Positions 17,301 through 25,224 of a stretch of DNA of 64,000 nt are shown one piece after another; the stretch's first letter is position 1; every line of letters starts with the position of its first letter. The stretch is from Pantoea sp. Ap-967 (GTDB lineage: Bacteria; Pseudomonadota; Gammaproteobacteria; Pseudomonadales; Pseudomonadaceae), in NCBI RefSeq assembly GCF_011752565.1, contig NZ_VWXK01000001.1, forward strand, positions 124,001-188,000, given 5' to 3'. Below the pieces are notes generated by a model. The model saw nothing but the letters and a program-made list of their open reading frames with translations. It did not search any database and was not told the origin of the DNA. Position numbers and translations under genes: made by a program.

Positions 17301-20300
17301 AGGCATCCGCCTTGGTCGCCACCTGGCTCAGCGCATTGGCCGCAGCAGCAGCGGCGTCAGTAGCCACCTTGTCGGTCACCGTCACCCATGCAGAGCCGTT
17401 CCACCGCTTCGGCGTGTTGGCGTTGCTGGTCGTGTCGATCCACAGGTTCTGCGTCAGGCGGTCCGCCGCTGCCGGCGCGGTCGACTGGTACAGCACCTTG
17501 CCCTTGGCGCCGGCGGCGTCCGAGGCAGCCTGGGCCGCCTGCTGTGCTGCCGTCACATTCTGGTTGGTCGTGGTCAGGCTGTTCTGCAGGCCGGTGATGG
17601 ATTGACCCTGGGTGGTCAGCTTGCCCTCGGCGTCGATGACCCGGCCCGTCAGGGTCTGCACCACCGAGGATTCCGCCTTGGTGGCCACCTGGCTCAGCGC
17701 GCTGGCGGCAGCTGCTGCCGCGTCCGTTGCAACTTTGTCGGTGACGGCAACCCAAGCCGTCCCATTCCAGCGCTTCGGGGTATTCGCGTTGCTGGTGGTG
17801 TCGATCCAGAGGTTCTGCGCCAGGCGCTTGTCTGCCGCAGGTGCGGTCGAGCCGTAGATCACCTCGCCCTTCGCGCCAGCTGCGGTGGCAGCCGCCTGGG
17901 CGGCCTGCTGCGCAGCGGTGACGTTCTGGTTGGTGGTGGTCAGGCTGTTGTTCAGCCCGGTGATGGCCTGGCCCTGCGACGACAGCGAGCCCTCGGCCTC
18001 GGTTACCCGGGTGGTCAGGCTCTGCACCACAGAGGCGTCGGCCTTGGTCTGCGCCACGGCCAGGGCATTGGCGGCAGCCGCTGCCGCGTCGGTGGCCACC
18101 TTGTCGGTCACTGCTACCCACGCGCTGCCGCTCCAGCGCTTAGGCGTGTTGGCGTTGCCGGTGGTATCGATCCACAGGTTTTGCGCGAGACGGTCAGCGG
18201 CGGCTGGCGCGGCCGACTGCACGATGACCTTGCCCTTGCCGCCCGCCAGCGTTGCGGCAGCCTCGGCGGCCTGCTGCGCTGCTGCGACGTTCCCATTGGT
18301 GGTGGTCAGGCTCGACTGCAGGCCGGTGATCTGCTGGGACTGGGCGGTGGTGACGCCCTCCAGGGTTTCAACCTTGGTTTCAACGGTCTGCACGCGAGCG
18401 GCCATCCCGTTCGCCGCCTGCACCGCCTGGCCGATGTCGGTCCAGTAGGTAGCGTTCGGCGGGGCGTTACCGGCCGGTACCGCGCCCTTGGCCTGGTACA
18501 GCTTGCCGTCAGCGCCCAGTACGCCCTGCCCTGCAGTGTAAGCCTTGGCCGGATCGTACGGCATCGAGTCGGCTAGGTCGGCCACCTCGTCGATCTGGCG
18601 CTGCAGGTCCTGCTTCGCCTGGGCCAACGCGCTGTCGACATCCGCGACAGCGTTGCTCACGTCGGCGATCTGCTCGTTCAGGTCGCTGCGCACTTCGCCC
18701 AGGCGCTCATTTACCGAGCCTGGACCGTCCTTGTCGATCAGGTCGATGCGCTCGTTCAGCTCCTGACCCAAGTGGCTTTCCAGCACCTCGCCGGTGATTT
18801 GCTCAAGGATTGGCGAGGCGTCCATGCTGGCCACACCGGTGACCACGGTCGGCGCCACCGGGAAGAACGGGCCGAGGTTGCCGGTGCGATCCACCAGGCG
18901 CGCCCAGAAGAAGAACCGCTGGCCGCCACGCAGGCCCTGCATGACGTGCTCGCTCTGCGGGTACGCCAGGTCGGCCAGTTTGGTTGCCGCGTCGAGATCC
19001 GTGCCTTCGCTGTACCACAGCTCGGTGCGCTGGGTGTCTTCGGCACCAGCTGGGATACCCCACTTGACGCTGATCCCGAACAGCAGACTTTCGGTGTTGA
19101 GGAAGGTGACCGCCGGTGGCAGACCTTCCTTGCCGTTCAGCTGAGTCAGGATCGAGCTTTTCCAAATCGACGTGATGTCGAAGGCGCTGACCGCCCGCAC
19201 GCGGGCCAGATAGGCGCCGGCATAGATACCGACCACATCGACAGACGCCGCACCGGTGCGCTGCAAGCGGATCCAGTTGCCATTGTCCTTGCGCCACTCC
19301 ACGTCGTAGGCGACGGCGCCCGGAACGGCCGGCCAAGCAATGGTCATGGTGTTGACCGCGATACCCTGGTCAATCGCGTGAGCCGAGGTGAGAGTCACGC
19401 TGGCCGGCGGCTGCACGGTGGTCACGGGAATGACGCTGATCGGCCGCTCGTCCAGTTTGGCGCCTGTGTCGATGGCTGCAAACTTGCTCGGGTTGAATTC
19501 GAGCGCGGTGATTTCGAACTCGCCTTCCTTGGTGCGCGTGGTCTTCAGCACCCGGAACAGCTGGACCGCCAGGTCGTCGTAGTCGATGGCCCACTGCAGC
19601 TGTGGCTCGGGCTGCACGCCGTACTCGGCGGCTACCGTTACAGCCCGCCCGGCGACCGACTGCACGGTACGCGCCTGGGCGGTCCCGTTTGGCAGGTTCA
19701 GAATGAGGCGATCGCCAGCCTTGATCGGCGTGTCGCGGTCCAGGGTGACCACACGGCCGGCTGCCGACGAGATCCTGCCACCGTTCGGCCGCCCGGCCAC
19801 CAGCTCATCTGCCACAGGAATGACGTAGCCCGGCAGCGGGATGCGGCCCTCCATGCCGGTTTTGAAGGTTACGGTCCGGTCCTGGTTGTTGCTCAGCAGC
19901 GCCCATTTACCACGACGCTGGGCCTCGGACGCACGGGTGCAGCCGATCGCGGAAATTTCTACGGGGCGGTCGCGGTAACGGCGCTGAAGCGCCAGGTCGG
20001 TTACGGGAATGACATCGGTGTCGTAGTTGTTGGCCGGGTTGTCGTAGCTGACCAGTGCCCGACTGTAATGCGTGCTGCGCTCGGCGCCACCGTAAACGAA
20101 CTCCCCGTCAATCACGTTTGCCCGGGTGAAGACATAGTCGATGTCCTGCGCGCGCGGCATGTCTGCCTGCATAAACAGGGAGCCGTGAGCCCAATACACC
20201 ATCCCTCGGTAGATTGCCGAAAGGTCGCGCAGAAGCGTCCACGCCTCGGCGCGGCCCTGCAGGTTCATATCGCAGAGGTACCGCGGCTCCAGACCGCCGA

Positions 20301-21279
20301 CACCATTGGTTACTTGCTGGTCGCAATACTGGGCGATGCGGTACATCTCCCATTTATCAACCATCCATGGCTGAATCCGCTTGCCTAGACCGAAACGGTC
20401 CTCGACGCAGATGCCGTAGGTGACGAAGGCGGGATTATTGGTCCACGCCTGCTTGAAGGTACCGTCCCACACACCGGTGTAGGTGCGGGTGACCGGGTCG
20501 TAGTTGGTCGGCACGGGCCAGCGCTTGGCCTTGCAGTCAACCGTAACCGCCGGGATGTTCTGGAACTGCTGCGCATCGAACTCAATGTAGAGCAGAGCGG
20601 TGTTCGGATAGCGGAGTTTCTGGTCGATGATTTCCGTGTAGCCGGCCACAACCATCGTATCGCCCACGGTTCCGCTGTTGGCATTGGGAGTGATCCGACG
20701 TACGCGCAGCATCCACCCGGTTGTTGCCTTGGGCAGGTTGACGCGCACGGACCGCTGGTAGCCGTTAGTGGTCTTGCCATCTACAGCGCCCAGGTGCGAC
20801 TCCACATAAGCCCCGCCGTCCGTTGCTATGTCGATAGCGTACTCAACTCGGTAGCCGTTGGTGTTGCCGCTGCTGTCTTGGCTTACGAGGCGCGGCCAAG
20901 ACATGCGAACCCGAACTGCAGACAGCTGGATATTACTCAGGGAGCGTGTGAATGGATTGTCACTGCGCAGCTCGACGTTGACGTTGGTTTCATTCTCAAT
21001 CGAGGGAATTCCTTGGATATAGTCCTGCTCGACCGACCCTGGCCGCCATTCCCATTTCACGCCCGGGAAGTTCACGTTGCCGCTGGCGTCCATGATTGGC
21101 GTGTTGTCGAGGTAGATGTCACGATCGGTCGGCGTGCCATCAAACTCGCCCTCACCCACGGCTAGCAGGATCTTTGCGATGTTCGTGGACTGCAGGCTGT
21201 CCGGTGCTTCGACAGGGGTCTTTGGCTTGCTCTCGCCGCCCTTGGCGCCAGTGATATCCAGGTGAGCTGCTGCGCCCAT
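14362..21279 (-). CDS. Central tail fibre / host-specificity protein (gpJ-like)
   Basis: 2305 residues, about twice lambda J. Residues 1-800 are the conserved tip module (SLQSTNIAKILLAVGEGEFD, fibronectin-like parts with FFWARLVDRTGNLGPF). Then come coiled coils, three copies and, later, a fourth copy of a roughly 100-residue Ala-rich unit containing LWIDTT and NTPKRW, two carbohydrate-binding-like sandwich domains each opening GGENLFYNP, a third WEFTN sandwich domain, and a C-terminal DUF1983-type part (FSVIADRFTVLNP, FINEAFI). It binds the host receptor at the tail tip. Repeats make length variation by recombination likely. Confidence 0.92.
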   Translation of the reverse strand: MGAAAHLDITGAKGGESKPKTPVEAPDSLQSTNIAKILLAVGEGEFDGTPTDRDIYLDNTPIMDASGNVNFPGVKWEWRPGSVEQDYIQGIPSIENETNVNVELRSDNPFTRSLSNIQLSAVRVRMSWPRLVSQDSSGNTNGYRVEYAIDIATDGGAYVESHLGAVDGKTTNGYQRSVRVNLPKATTGWMLRVRRITPNANSGTVGDTMVVAGYTEIIDQKLRYPNTALLYIEFDAQQFQNIPAVTVDCKAKRWPVPTNYDPVTRTYTGVWDGTFKQAWTNNPAFVTYGICVEDRFGLGKRIQPWMVDKWEMYRIAQYCDQQVTNGVGGLEPRYLCDMNLQGRAEAWTLLRDLSAIYRGMVYWAHGSLFMQADMPRAQDIDYVFTRANVIDGEFVYGGAERSTHYSRALVSYDNPANNYDTDVIPVTDLALQRRYRDRPVEISAIGCTRASEAQRRGKWALLSNNQDRTVTFKTGMEGRIPLPGYVIPVADELVAGRPNGGRISSAAGRVVTLDRDTPIKAGDRLILNLPNGTAQARTVQSVAGRAVTVAAEYGVQPEPQLQWAIDYDDLAVQLFRVLKTTRTKEGEFEITALEFNPSKFAAIDTGAKLDERPISVIPVTTVQPPASVTLTSAHAIDQGIAVNTMTIAWPAVPGAVAYDVEWRKDNGNWIRLQRTGAASVDVVGIYAGAYLARVRAVSAFDITSIWKSSILTQLNGKEGLPPAVTFLNTESLLFGISVKWGIPAGAEDTQRTELWYSEGTDLDAATKLADLAYPQSEHVMQGLRGGQRFFFWARLVDRTGNLGPFFPVAPTVVTGVASMDASPILEQITGEVLESHLGQELNERIDLIDKDGPGSVNERLGEVRSDLNEQIADVSNAVADVDSALAQAKQDLQRQIDEVADLADSMPYDPAKAYTAGQGVLGADGKLYQAKGAVPAGNAPPNATYWTDIGQAVQAANGMAARVQTVETKVETLEGVTTAQSQQITGLQSSLTTTNGNVAAAQQAAEAAATLAGGKGKVIVQSAAPAAADRLAQNLWIDTTGNANTPKRWSGSAWVAVTDKVATDAAAAAANALAVAQTKADASVVQSLTTRVTEAEGSLSSQGQAITGLNNSLTTTNQNVTAAQQAAQAAATAAGAKGEVIYGSTAPAADKRLAQNLWIDTTSNANTPKRWNGTAWVAVTDKVATDAAAAAASALSQVATKAESSVVQTLTGRVIDAEGKLTTQGQSITGLQNSLTTTNQNVTAAQQAAQAASDAAGAKGKVLYQSTAPAAADRLTQNLWIDTTSNANTPKRWNGSAWVTVTDKVATDAAAAAANALSQVATKADASTVQSLTNTVEQQGAAITANGQALTSINASLAQAGGENLFYNPSFERVGSTAGLADGWTTGTPAGVTRTASLVASTLDPSGKAQRYDVSGIDNASRYLDTYHSPKFPTVSAGQFVSVSIYVKVTAGCLIRWYLQPRNAAGTTIVTQTPGNIVATGEWQRLVFEGREMPAGTVACPVIFRVFGASSTPQDAVVEIDRAQFEIGRIATGWRDNGQLAGADVAANASATTALAGRVTATETGLTAASGQITDLNNSIGDVGGENLFYNPTFTKAGTGTDIADGWATEGPATSVESLVTSWLNAGEKAVRVEVSSVGTGTPYKSLRPTGGTKDRRPMVAEGQTVATSVYLRGTAGLGLRFFIQWINAAGTVISAPNSVMFTITAAGKREQFSAVAPAGAVTCYVYLRVYSATGAVTAGYVEMARPQFEYGARATGWRDNGQVNAVNNSANSAAVQSLTSTVDQQGSTLSSVAGRTTSLENSLTTTNQNVTAAQQAAQAAATAAGAKGEVIYGSTAPAADKRLAQNLWIDTTGNANTPKRWSGTAWVAVTDKVATDAAAAAANALSQVATKAEASAVNSLTNRVSTAEGTITSQSTDITQLKNSIGAAQPFVAGMTWEFTNSTRGWVATATGGTIAAGPLFATVTKNPNLQCNFTPTVSGAQNPYLRIRLRRRNTTRSGAQMYWANEDGGLAEARRVAWAISTTTTDWQDIEIDLSGHAGWNGKNMYAIRLDMMNSADTTGEIDIAYIAVGRRSAAASAQAVSSLDSVVTQQGATLTAESKRIDGLYASVGDANAAIQSEATARSSGDTVLGQRVDTVQSNLGTTNASVQQISTAQSTLNGKITASYSVKLQVVNGNQYVAAGFGTGIENNNGVLQSVFSVIADRFTVLNPTNNGFVSPFAIQNGQVFINEAFISKATIQNGIVGSYLTSAQLTTWGGPVTTVNFSDGTIAVRHPTRVNTYTVMNQAGITVIVDNVVRVRMGIW
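15600..18310 (-). repeat. Four dispersed long repeats in the gpJ gene
   Basis: Near-identical units of about 280-300 bases lie around 15.60-15.88, 17.29-17.57, 17.66-17.93 and 18.02-18.31 kb. Each codes for the LWIDTT...NTPKRW segment plus an Ala-rich helix; the third and fourth from the left are about 360 bases apart, and the leftmost is separated by the inserted sandwich domains. Confidence 0.85.
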
Positions 21280-21295
21280 ACTTTCCTCCGGGCAT

Positions 21296-21319
21296 TAAAA
21301 AGCCGCCCGGAGGCGGCCT
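21296..21319 (-). terminator. Terminator-like hairpin between gpI and gpJ genes
   Basis: GCCGCC / GGCGGC stem with a TCCG-type loop followed by TTTTT on the minus strand. In the late operon it would need antitermination, as expected for a Q-type system. Confidence 0.65.
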
Positions 21320-21335
21320 GTTCGCTGAGTTGGCC

Positions 21336-21938
21336 CTAGGCCTTGTCTTGCGCCTCGACGGAGGCAGAGATGATCGCCCCGCCCCATCGGCGCTTGCCGA
21401 TGCAAATAGGGACGGGATTGCCGCTGGCGGTTGTGTTCTTCGCGCTGCCGAAGGCGTAGCTGGGCAGGTTATCCGGTGATCCGCTCATGCTGAGCCCTTT
21501 TGCTTGAGGGCTCAGCATCTGGATCACACCGCCGACGGCCATTGATCCACCGCCCATGCCCACGGCAAGCGCCGTAGCTGCAGACCAGCCCAGTGGGTTC
21601 CACCAGGCCAGAACTACAATCACAACTCCGATAATGGTCTGCAGCAGACCGGCACGTTTGCTGCCGGTAATCACAGGTGCAATCCGGATATCGCCGGCAC
21701 CAACGAAGCCAAGCTCTTTCTCACCCAGATTCCTGTCACCTCGAAAAATTGCGAACTCGATACCCTGCGACTTTGCCTCTGCCATGTACCGTTCGAAGCC
21801 CGGCACTTGGATGCACAGGGCTCTGATCGCCTCTGCAGGAGATCGCACTGACAACCTGAAAGACCGGCCAAACTGGCGAAGCTTTCCGTACAGCACAACG
21901 TTGGTCATAGGATGGTGTTCGATTGCCGGTGCGGCCAT
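21336..21938 (-). CDS. Tail assembly protein, gpI-like
   Basis: 200 residues from ATG 21938 (CTGGAGAACAGC upstream). An N-terminal beta-grasp-like part (VVLYGKLRQFGRSFRLSV) is followed by two hydrophobic glycine-rich stretches (TIIGVVIVVLAWWNPLGW; VGGVIQML) and SYAFGSAKNTTASGNPVPI, the end motif of lambda gpI relatives. It acts with gpJ, K and L in building the tail tip. It is separated from gpK by a block of cargo genes, so the usual K-I-J order has been broken open by insertions. Confidence 0.85.
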   Translation of the reverse strand: MAAPAIEHHPMTNVVLYGKLRQFGRSFRLSVRSPAEAIRALCIQVPGFERYMAEAKSQGIEFAIFRGDRNLGEKELGFVGAGDIRIAPVITGSKRAGLLQTIIGVVIVVLAWWNPLGWSAATALAVGMGGGSMAVGGVIQMLSPQAKGLSMSGSPDNLPSYAFGSAKNTTASGNPVPICIGKRRWGGAIISASVEAQDKA

Positions 21939-21953
21939 TGCTGTTCTCCAGAA

Positions 21954-21980
21954 ACAAAAAAACCACCCGGAGGTGGTTTT
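21954..21980 (-). terminator. Terminator of the cargo lipoprotein gene
   Basis: AACCACC / GGTGGTT stem, TCCG loop, then seven T on the minus strand, 15 bases past the lipoprotein stop. Confidence 0.8.
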
Positions 21981-21995
21981 CAGTCGAAACATCGG

Positions 21996-22352
21996 TTACC
22001 GAACGCAGGCCCTGACCGCGTCTGTCACTCGGTCGAGTGGTGACTGCCAAGTTCGGTAGAAGTGGTATTGAACCGAGGAACCTCCTCCGCTCGGAACTAC
22101 ATCCACCAAGTGCAGGGGAGCCTGCGCATCAGGCGCCAAGACGGAGTATCGATCACCGGAAGACTGCAGGATCCCACCAATGCTCGCTCCAAGTACCGTC
22201 GTGCTCTGCCAGCTGTCGCGTATGCATTCCGCAACTTCCTGAGCGGGCTTTGCTGAGGTCAAAGTCAGCAGTGGGGGATTGCTCCGAGTATCAGCAACGC
22301 TTGCGCAGCCCGCCAGCAATGCCAGCGCCAGGGCGCCTACCAGAATTCGCAT
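21996..22352 (-). CDS. Cargo lipoprotein
   Basis: 118 residues from ATG 22352 behind a GGAGGGGA site. MRILVGALALALLAGCAS is a lipoprotein signal (LAGC lipobox). The mature part has two further Cys (VAECIRDSW; VRACVR) that could form a disulphide. Lipoproteins carried between tail genes with their own terminator are typical lysogenic-conversion genes, often superinfection-exclusion factors; that function is inferred only from class and place. Confidence 0.75.
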   Translation of the reverse strand: MRILVGALALALLAGCASVADTRSNPPLLTLTSAKPAQEVAECIRDSWQSTTVLGASIGGILQSSGDRYSVLAPDAQAPLHLVDVVPSGGGSSVQYHFYRTWQSPLDRVTDAVRACVR

Positions 22353-22400
22353 GTGATCCCCTCCCTTGAAAATTGCGACTGTAGCAGCGGGCTGGCCAGG

Positions 22401-22463
22401 CATCCAGCGTGGATGGAAAGCCAGTAGCAGAACTAATTGGAGCCATAGTAGCGTTGTGACATC
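22401..22463. promoter_or_regulatory. Duplicated control element, copy A
   Basis: 63 bases that align without gaps to 24161-24223, with about three quarters identical. It starts with a perfect CATCCA-GCG-TGGATG palindrome and ends TAGTAGCGTTGTG. It lies in the divergent spacer between the lipoprotein gene (minus) and the nuclease-like gene (plus). Confidence 0.6.
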
Positions 22464-22534
22464 CTGCATTCATCGCAACCAACACCTACTTTCCCTGCCC
22501 TCCCACTCCCTACCCAAGATCAGGAAGACAATGC

Positions 22535-23239
22535 ATGACAACGCTGGCTGAAGCTCTGCGGAACTACATAGAGCAAGCAACCGATGGTGCCACAAGGCAA
22601 GAAATGAGGGACTACATCGACCGCGAATTCCCTAAACGATGGAAGCCTGGCGCTATCGCTGCCCATTTCTACGCCTGCACAGTCAATAATCCAAAGGCCT
22701 ACATCCATCACAAGTGGGCTGACCGCTTCTTCTTCCGCTCCGAGGATGGTCGCTTCCATCGCTATAGTCCCGAGCTTCATGGGGTCAACACCTGGGCGCC
22801 ATCAGCTAATGGCGATACGGATGACTTCGAAGATGTAGAAGAAGCTAAAATTGAGGAACTGGTAGAGACTTCTATCAGCCTGGAGCGGGACGTTGAAACC
22901 CACTTGGTCCGCAGTCTCGACAGCATCGAAAAAGGTCTTCGCTTCATTGATCGCCAGGTGAGCATTGATGTAGGCCGGGTCGACATCCTTGCAGAGGATG
23001 CTGCTGGTCGCCGCGTTGTCATCGAGCTAAAAGTTGGCCAGGCGAAGGATGCTGCTGTAGGGCAAATCGCCCGTTACCTCGGTTGGTATGGACGAAGGGA
23101 TAGCAAGCGTCCCCGAGGCATGCTGATTGCCAGCGAATTTCCAGACGCTGTTCGTTACGCTGCGGAAGCCATACCAGACTTGTCTCTAGTCGAGTACAAG
23201 GTGCAATTCGCTTTCAATGCCGTTGTGGTAGAAGACTGA
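22535..23239 (+). CDS. NucS/PD-(D/E)XK nuclease-like protein
   Basis: 234 residues. An N-terminal helix-turn-helix-like part (ATRQEMRDYIDREF, KPGAIAAHFYACTVNN) is followed by a nuclease core with the order D (GRVDILAED), E-x-K (VVIELKVGQAKD) and Q (VGQIARYLGWYGR), as in the NucS/DUF91 C-terminal domain. It would cut DNA at mismatched, branched or foreign structures; a defence or superinfection role is possible. It is transcribed against the surrounding tail genes, has its own control element and is followed by a GC hairpin (23244-23268), all signs of a cargo gene. Confidence 0.7.
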   Translation: MTTLAEALRNYIEQATDGATRQEMRDYIDREFPKRWKPGAIAAHFYACTVNNPKAYIHHKWADRFFFRSEDGRFHRYSPELHGVNTWAPSANGDTDDFEDVEEAKIEELVETSISLERDVETHLVRSLDSIEKGLRFIDRQVSIDVGRVDILAEDAAGRRVVIELKVGQAKDAAVGQIARYLGWYGRRDSKRPRGMLIASEFPDAVRYAAEAIPDLSLVEYKVQFAFNAVVVED

Positions 23240-23290
23240 CTCCAAGCCCGGCCAAGCGCCGGGCTTTCACGCCACACCAGGAGGTCGGCA

Positions 23291-23569
23291 ATGCAACACG
23301 ACTTCACGAAGCTGAGGCAAGCACTTCGCGACCCAGCAGATGGGCCATATGCCGTCGCCAAGATGCGAGAACTGCTCTTGGAGGCCTTGCAGGCCTGGCC
23401 AATCGAGCGATACCGCGTCGCTGATTACCTGCTCCCGCACGGGCGCCCCATTCGAAAAGGCGCGCGCGGTGCAATCGAGGGCCTACTGGCGTTCATCGCC
23501 GGGTGTGAAGCAAGTGGTGTGAACGACATTCTCAAGTTTTCTAAAATGTGCGAACTGCTCAATAACTGA
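23291..23569 (+). CDS. Hypothetical cargo protein
   Basis: 92 residues, GGAGGTCG upstream of ATG 23291. Mostly helical (FTKLRQALRDP, AKMRELLLEALQAW, GLLAFIAGCE). Second gene of the rightward nuclease unit after a hairpin. No family recognised. Confidence 0.6.
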   Translation: MQHDFTKLRQALRDPADGPYAVAKMRELLLEALQAWPIERYRVADYLLPHGRPIRKGARGAIEGLLAFIAGCEASGVNDILKFSKMCELLNN

Positions 23570-23581
23570 GCCGACAGACGC

Positions 23582-23606
23582 AAAAAGCCCAGCGCGGGGC
23601 TGGGCT
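23582..23606 (-). terminator. Terminator of the gene at 23613
   Basis: AGCCCAGC / GCTGGGCT stem followed on the minus strand by TTTTT; it lies between two converging cargo genes and may serve both. Confidence 0.75.
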
Positions 23607-23612
23607 GATTCA

Positions 23613-24113
23613 CTATTCTGCCGACTGAGTCAATGTGGCAGGTCTAGACCTGATGGTAATTTCTATCTGCTCAGCTTTAACCCCATAGGTCTCTGCCAGT
23701 TTCTCGATAGCATTGTCCAAACTTAACGGCCCCAGTGTATCTGGCTGCGCGACGAAGGGAACGGGCTCACCGACTCTGAAGAATGCATCATCTTCGAAAG
23801 CCGTCAACTGAGGGTTGTACCCATTGACGCGGTAGGGCTTATAGGCAGTGAGGTACTCGGGGTCTCCCCCCTTACCCCATACAGACCTTATTTCAGAAAA
23901 CCTAAAGCACAGCGGGCCATCAGCCTCGCGAGGGAGGATAATGTCCTGAATCTTTGCAACCCACGTCGGGCAATGCTGTGAGCAGAGAATCAGATAATCC
24001 ACCCCCACCCAAGAGCCATGCTCATTCGCCTTTGCTCCTCTACACAGAGTCCGAGTAGCCGGAATCGTTGCGAACTCAGCATCGCTAAGACTGAAAGATA
24101 CCGCATTGACCAT
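23613..24113 (-). CDS. Hypothetical cargo protein
   Basis: 166 residues, starting MVNAVSFSLSDAEFATIPAT, with several Cys/His (CRGAK, LILCSQHCPTW) but no clear zinc motif. Divergent from the small gene at 24242 across the second control element. Not recognised. Confidence 0.55.
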   Translation of the reverse strand: MVNAVSFSLSDAEFATIPATRTLCRGAKANEHGSWVGVDYLILCSQHCPTWVAKIQDIILPREADGPLCFRFSEIRSVWGKGGDPEYLTAYKPYRVNGYNPQLTAFEDDAFFRVGEPVPFVAQPDTLGPLSLDNAIEKLAETYGVKAEQIEITIRSRPATLTQSAE

Positions 24114-24160
24114 AGTGTTCCCTCACATCAAATCGGCATCCTAACGTAAGCCTGTCCACC

Positions 24161-24223
24161 CATCCACCCTGGACGGAAACCCAGTAACGGAACTGGATCC
24201 AGGCGTAGTAGCGTTGTGCCCTC
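24161..24223. promoter_or_regulatory. Duplicated control element, copy B
   Basis: Gap-free diverged copy of 22401-22463; the palindrome is imperfect here (CATCCA-CCC-TGGACG) while the TAGTAGCGTTGTG end is kept. It lies between divergent cargo genes, as copy A does. Confidence 0.6.
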
Positions 24224-24241
24224 ACTCAAGGAGGGTTATAC

Positions 24242-24469
24242 GTGAGCCAACCAGACAATCTGTCGCTAGAAATATATGCCTTGAAAGCAATTGTGCTTGG
24301 CTTGATCAACGTGCTTCAAGATGACAGCAAAGCCTTGGAGCAGGCACGAAAAGCAGCCCTGGCTTCCATCAGCATTGGCACCAAGGAAGACCGAGAGCTT
24401 GTCGAAAACCACGTTTCGATTGCTTTGTCGCCAAGGTTTCATAAGTCAAGCGAAAAGACCAACGCATAA
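24242..24469 (+). CDS. Hypothetical small protein
   Basis: 75 residues with a GTG start behind AAGGAGGGT. Helical (SLEIYALKAIVLGLINVLQD). First gene of a rightward pair with the retropepsin-like protein; role unknown. Confidence 0.6.
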   Translation: MSQPDNLSLEIYALKAIVLGLINVLQDDSKALEQARKAALASISIGTKEDRELVENHVSIALSPRFHKSSEKTNA

Positions 24470-24536
24470 CTAACGAACCGCCCCGGTCCGCTGCCGGAAA
24501 ACCCATGGACCGCGGCGTTTCACGAAGGGAATCTCC

Positions 24537-25037
24537 ATGAGTAAAGAACCAAGGCTACCAAAAGGGGCTCCAATTAATTTCTTGCAGCCCGGGGAGACAA
24601 TTACAAACCTGCCGGTGAGCCAACCAACCATTCCGGTAGTCCGAATGGTGATGCAGCCAGCATTACCTTCTTCACCATCACACGAGGTGCCTGGCTCAAA
24701 TCGGTATGAAATCACTGCACTGATTGATACAGGCGCAGCAGGCGTGTATATCGACGAAGATTTTGCAAAGCAACATGGCTTCATAAGTGAGCGAACAACG
24801 ACCGTTCACTCGGCTGCCGCGACAACAATCGAGCCAGTCTACCCGGCACTATTCGAACTTCCAGAGTCGTCATCCCACTACAGGCAGTCCGCTGAGTTCG
24901 TCTCGGTTCCTTTGAGAAAGCATGGGCGATCGTACGATGCCGTTCTTGGTATGCAGTTTCTGAGCAATGGCATTCTTCTGATGGACTTCGACTCAAACAC
25001 CTTTCGGTTCGAGTTCACAACAAAGCCCAACAAATAG
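24537..25037 (+). CDS. Retropepsin-like aspartic protease
   Basis: 166 residues. YEITALIDTGAAGVYIDED is the flap-and-active-site start of single-domain aspartic proteases: hydrophobic residues, D-T-G-A, then a second strand. Near the end comes DAVLGMQFLSNGILLMDF, matching the conserved G-x-D/M-x-L-x2-G element of the fold. Proteases of this class act as homodimers, one Asp from each chain. About 55 residues precede the domain. No membrane helix is seen, so a cytoplasmic protease is predicted. A hairpin at 25074-25097 may end the unit. Confidence 0.75.
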   Translation: MSKEPRLPKGAPINFLQPGETITNLPVSQPTIPVVRMVMQPALPSSPSHEVPGSNRYEITALIDTGAAGVYIDEDFAKQHGFISERTTTVHSAAATTIEPVYPALFELPESSSHYRQSAEFVSVPLRKHGRSYDAVLGMQFLSNGILLMDFDSNTFRFEFTTKPNK

Positions 25038-25199
25038 CAACTCCCGTGGATCCCATGGTCCATCCTGCCGTAAAGGGACGACTTCTCTGTCGTCCCAGTT
25101 ACATGGCGCCGACGACGTCACAGGAACCACATTGGCTCTTGGATCGATCCTCGTCTCAAGCCTGCACACCGCAACAGCATCAGCTTTCTGATTACTCAT
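24993..25199 (-). CDS. Possible small gene, weak
   Basis: 68 codons from ATG 25199 behind GAGGTCGAG. The protein (MSNQKADAVAVCRLETRID...) is not recognised, and its end overlaps the converging protease gene by 45 bases, which argues against it. It fills the otherwise empty space downstream of gpK. Confidence 0.3.
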   Translation of the reverse strand: MSNQKADAVAVCRLETRIDPRANVVPVTSSAPCNWDDREVVPLRQDGPWDPRELLFVGLCCELEPKGV

Positions 25200-25224
25200 T
25201 CTCGACCTCTTCGGCCAATCCGCT

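Noticed and set aside
18772..20388. 538-codon plus-strand frame opposite the gpJ gene
   Set aside because: Antisense shadow of a well-recognised tail fibre module; no ribosome site.
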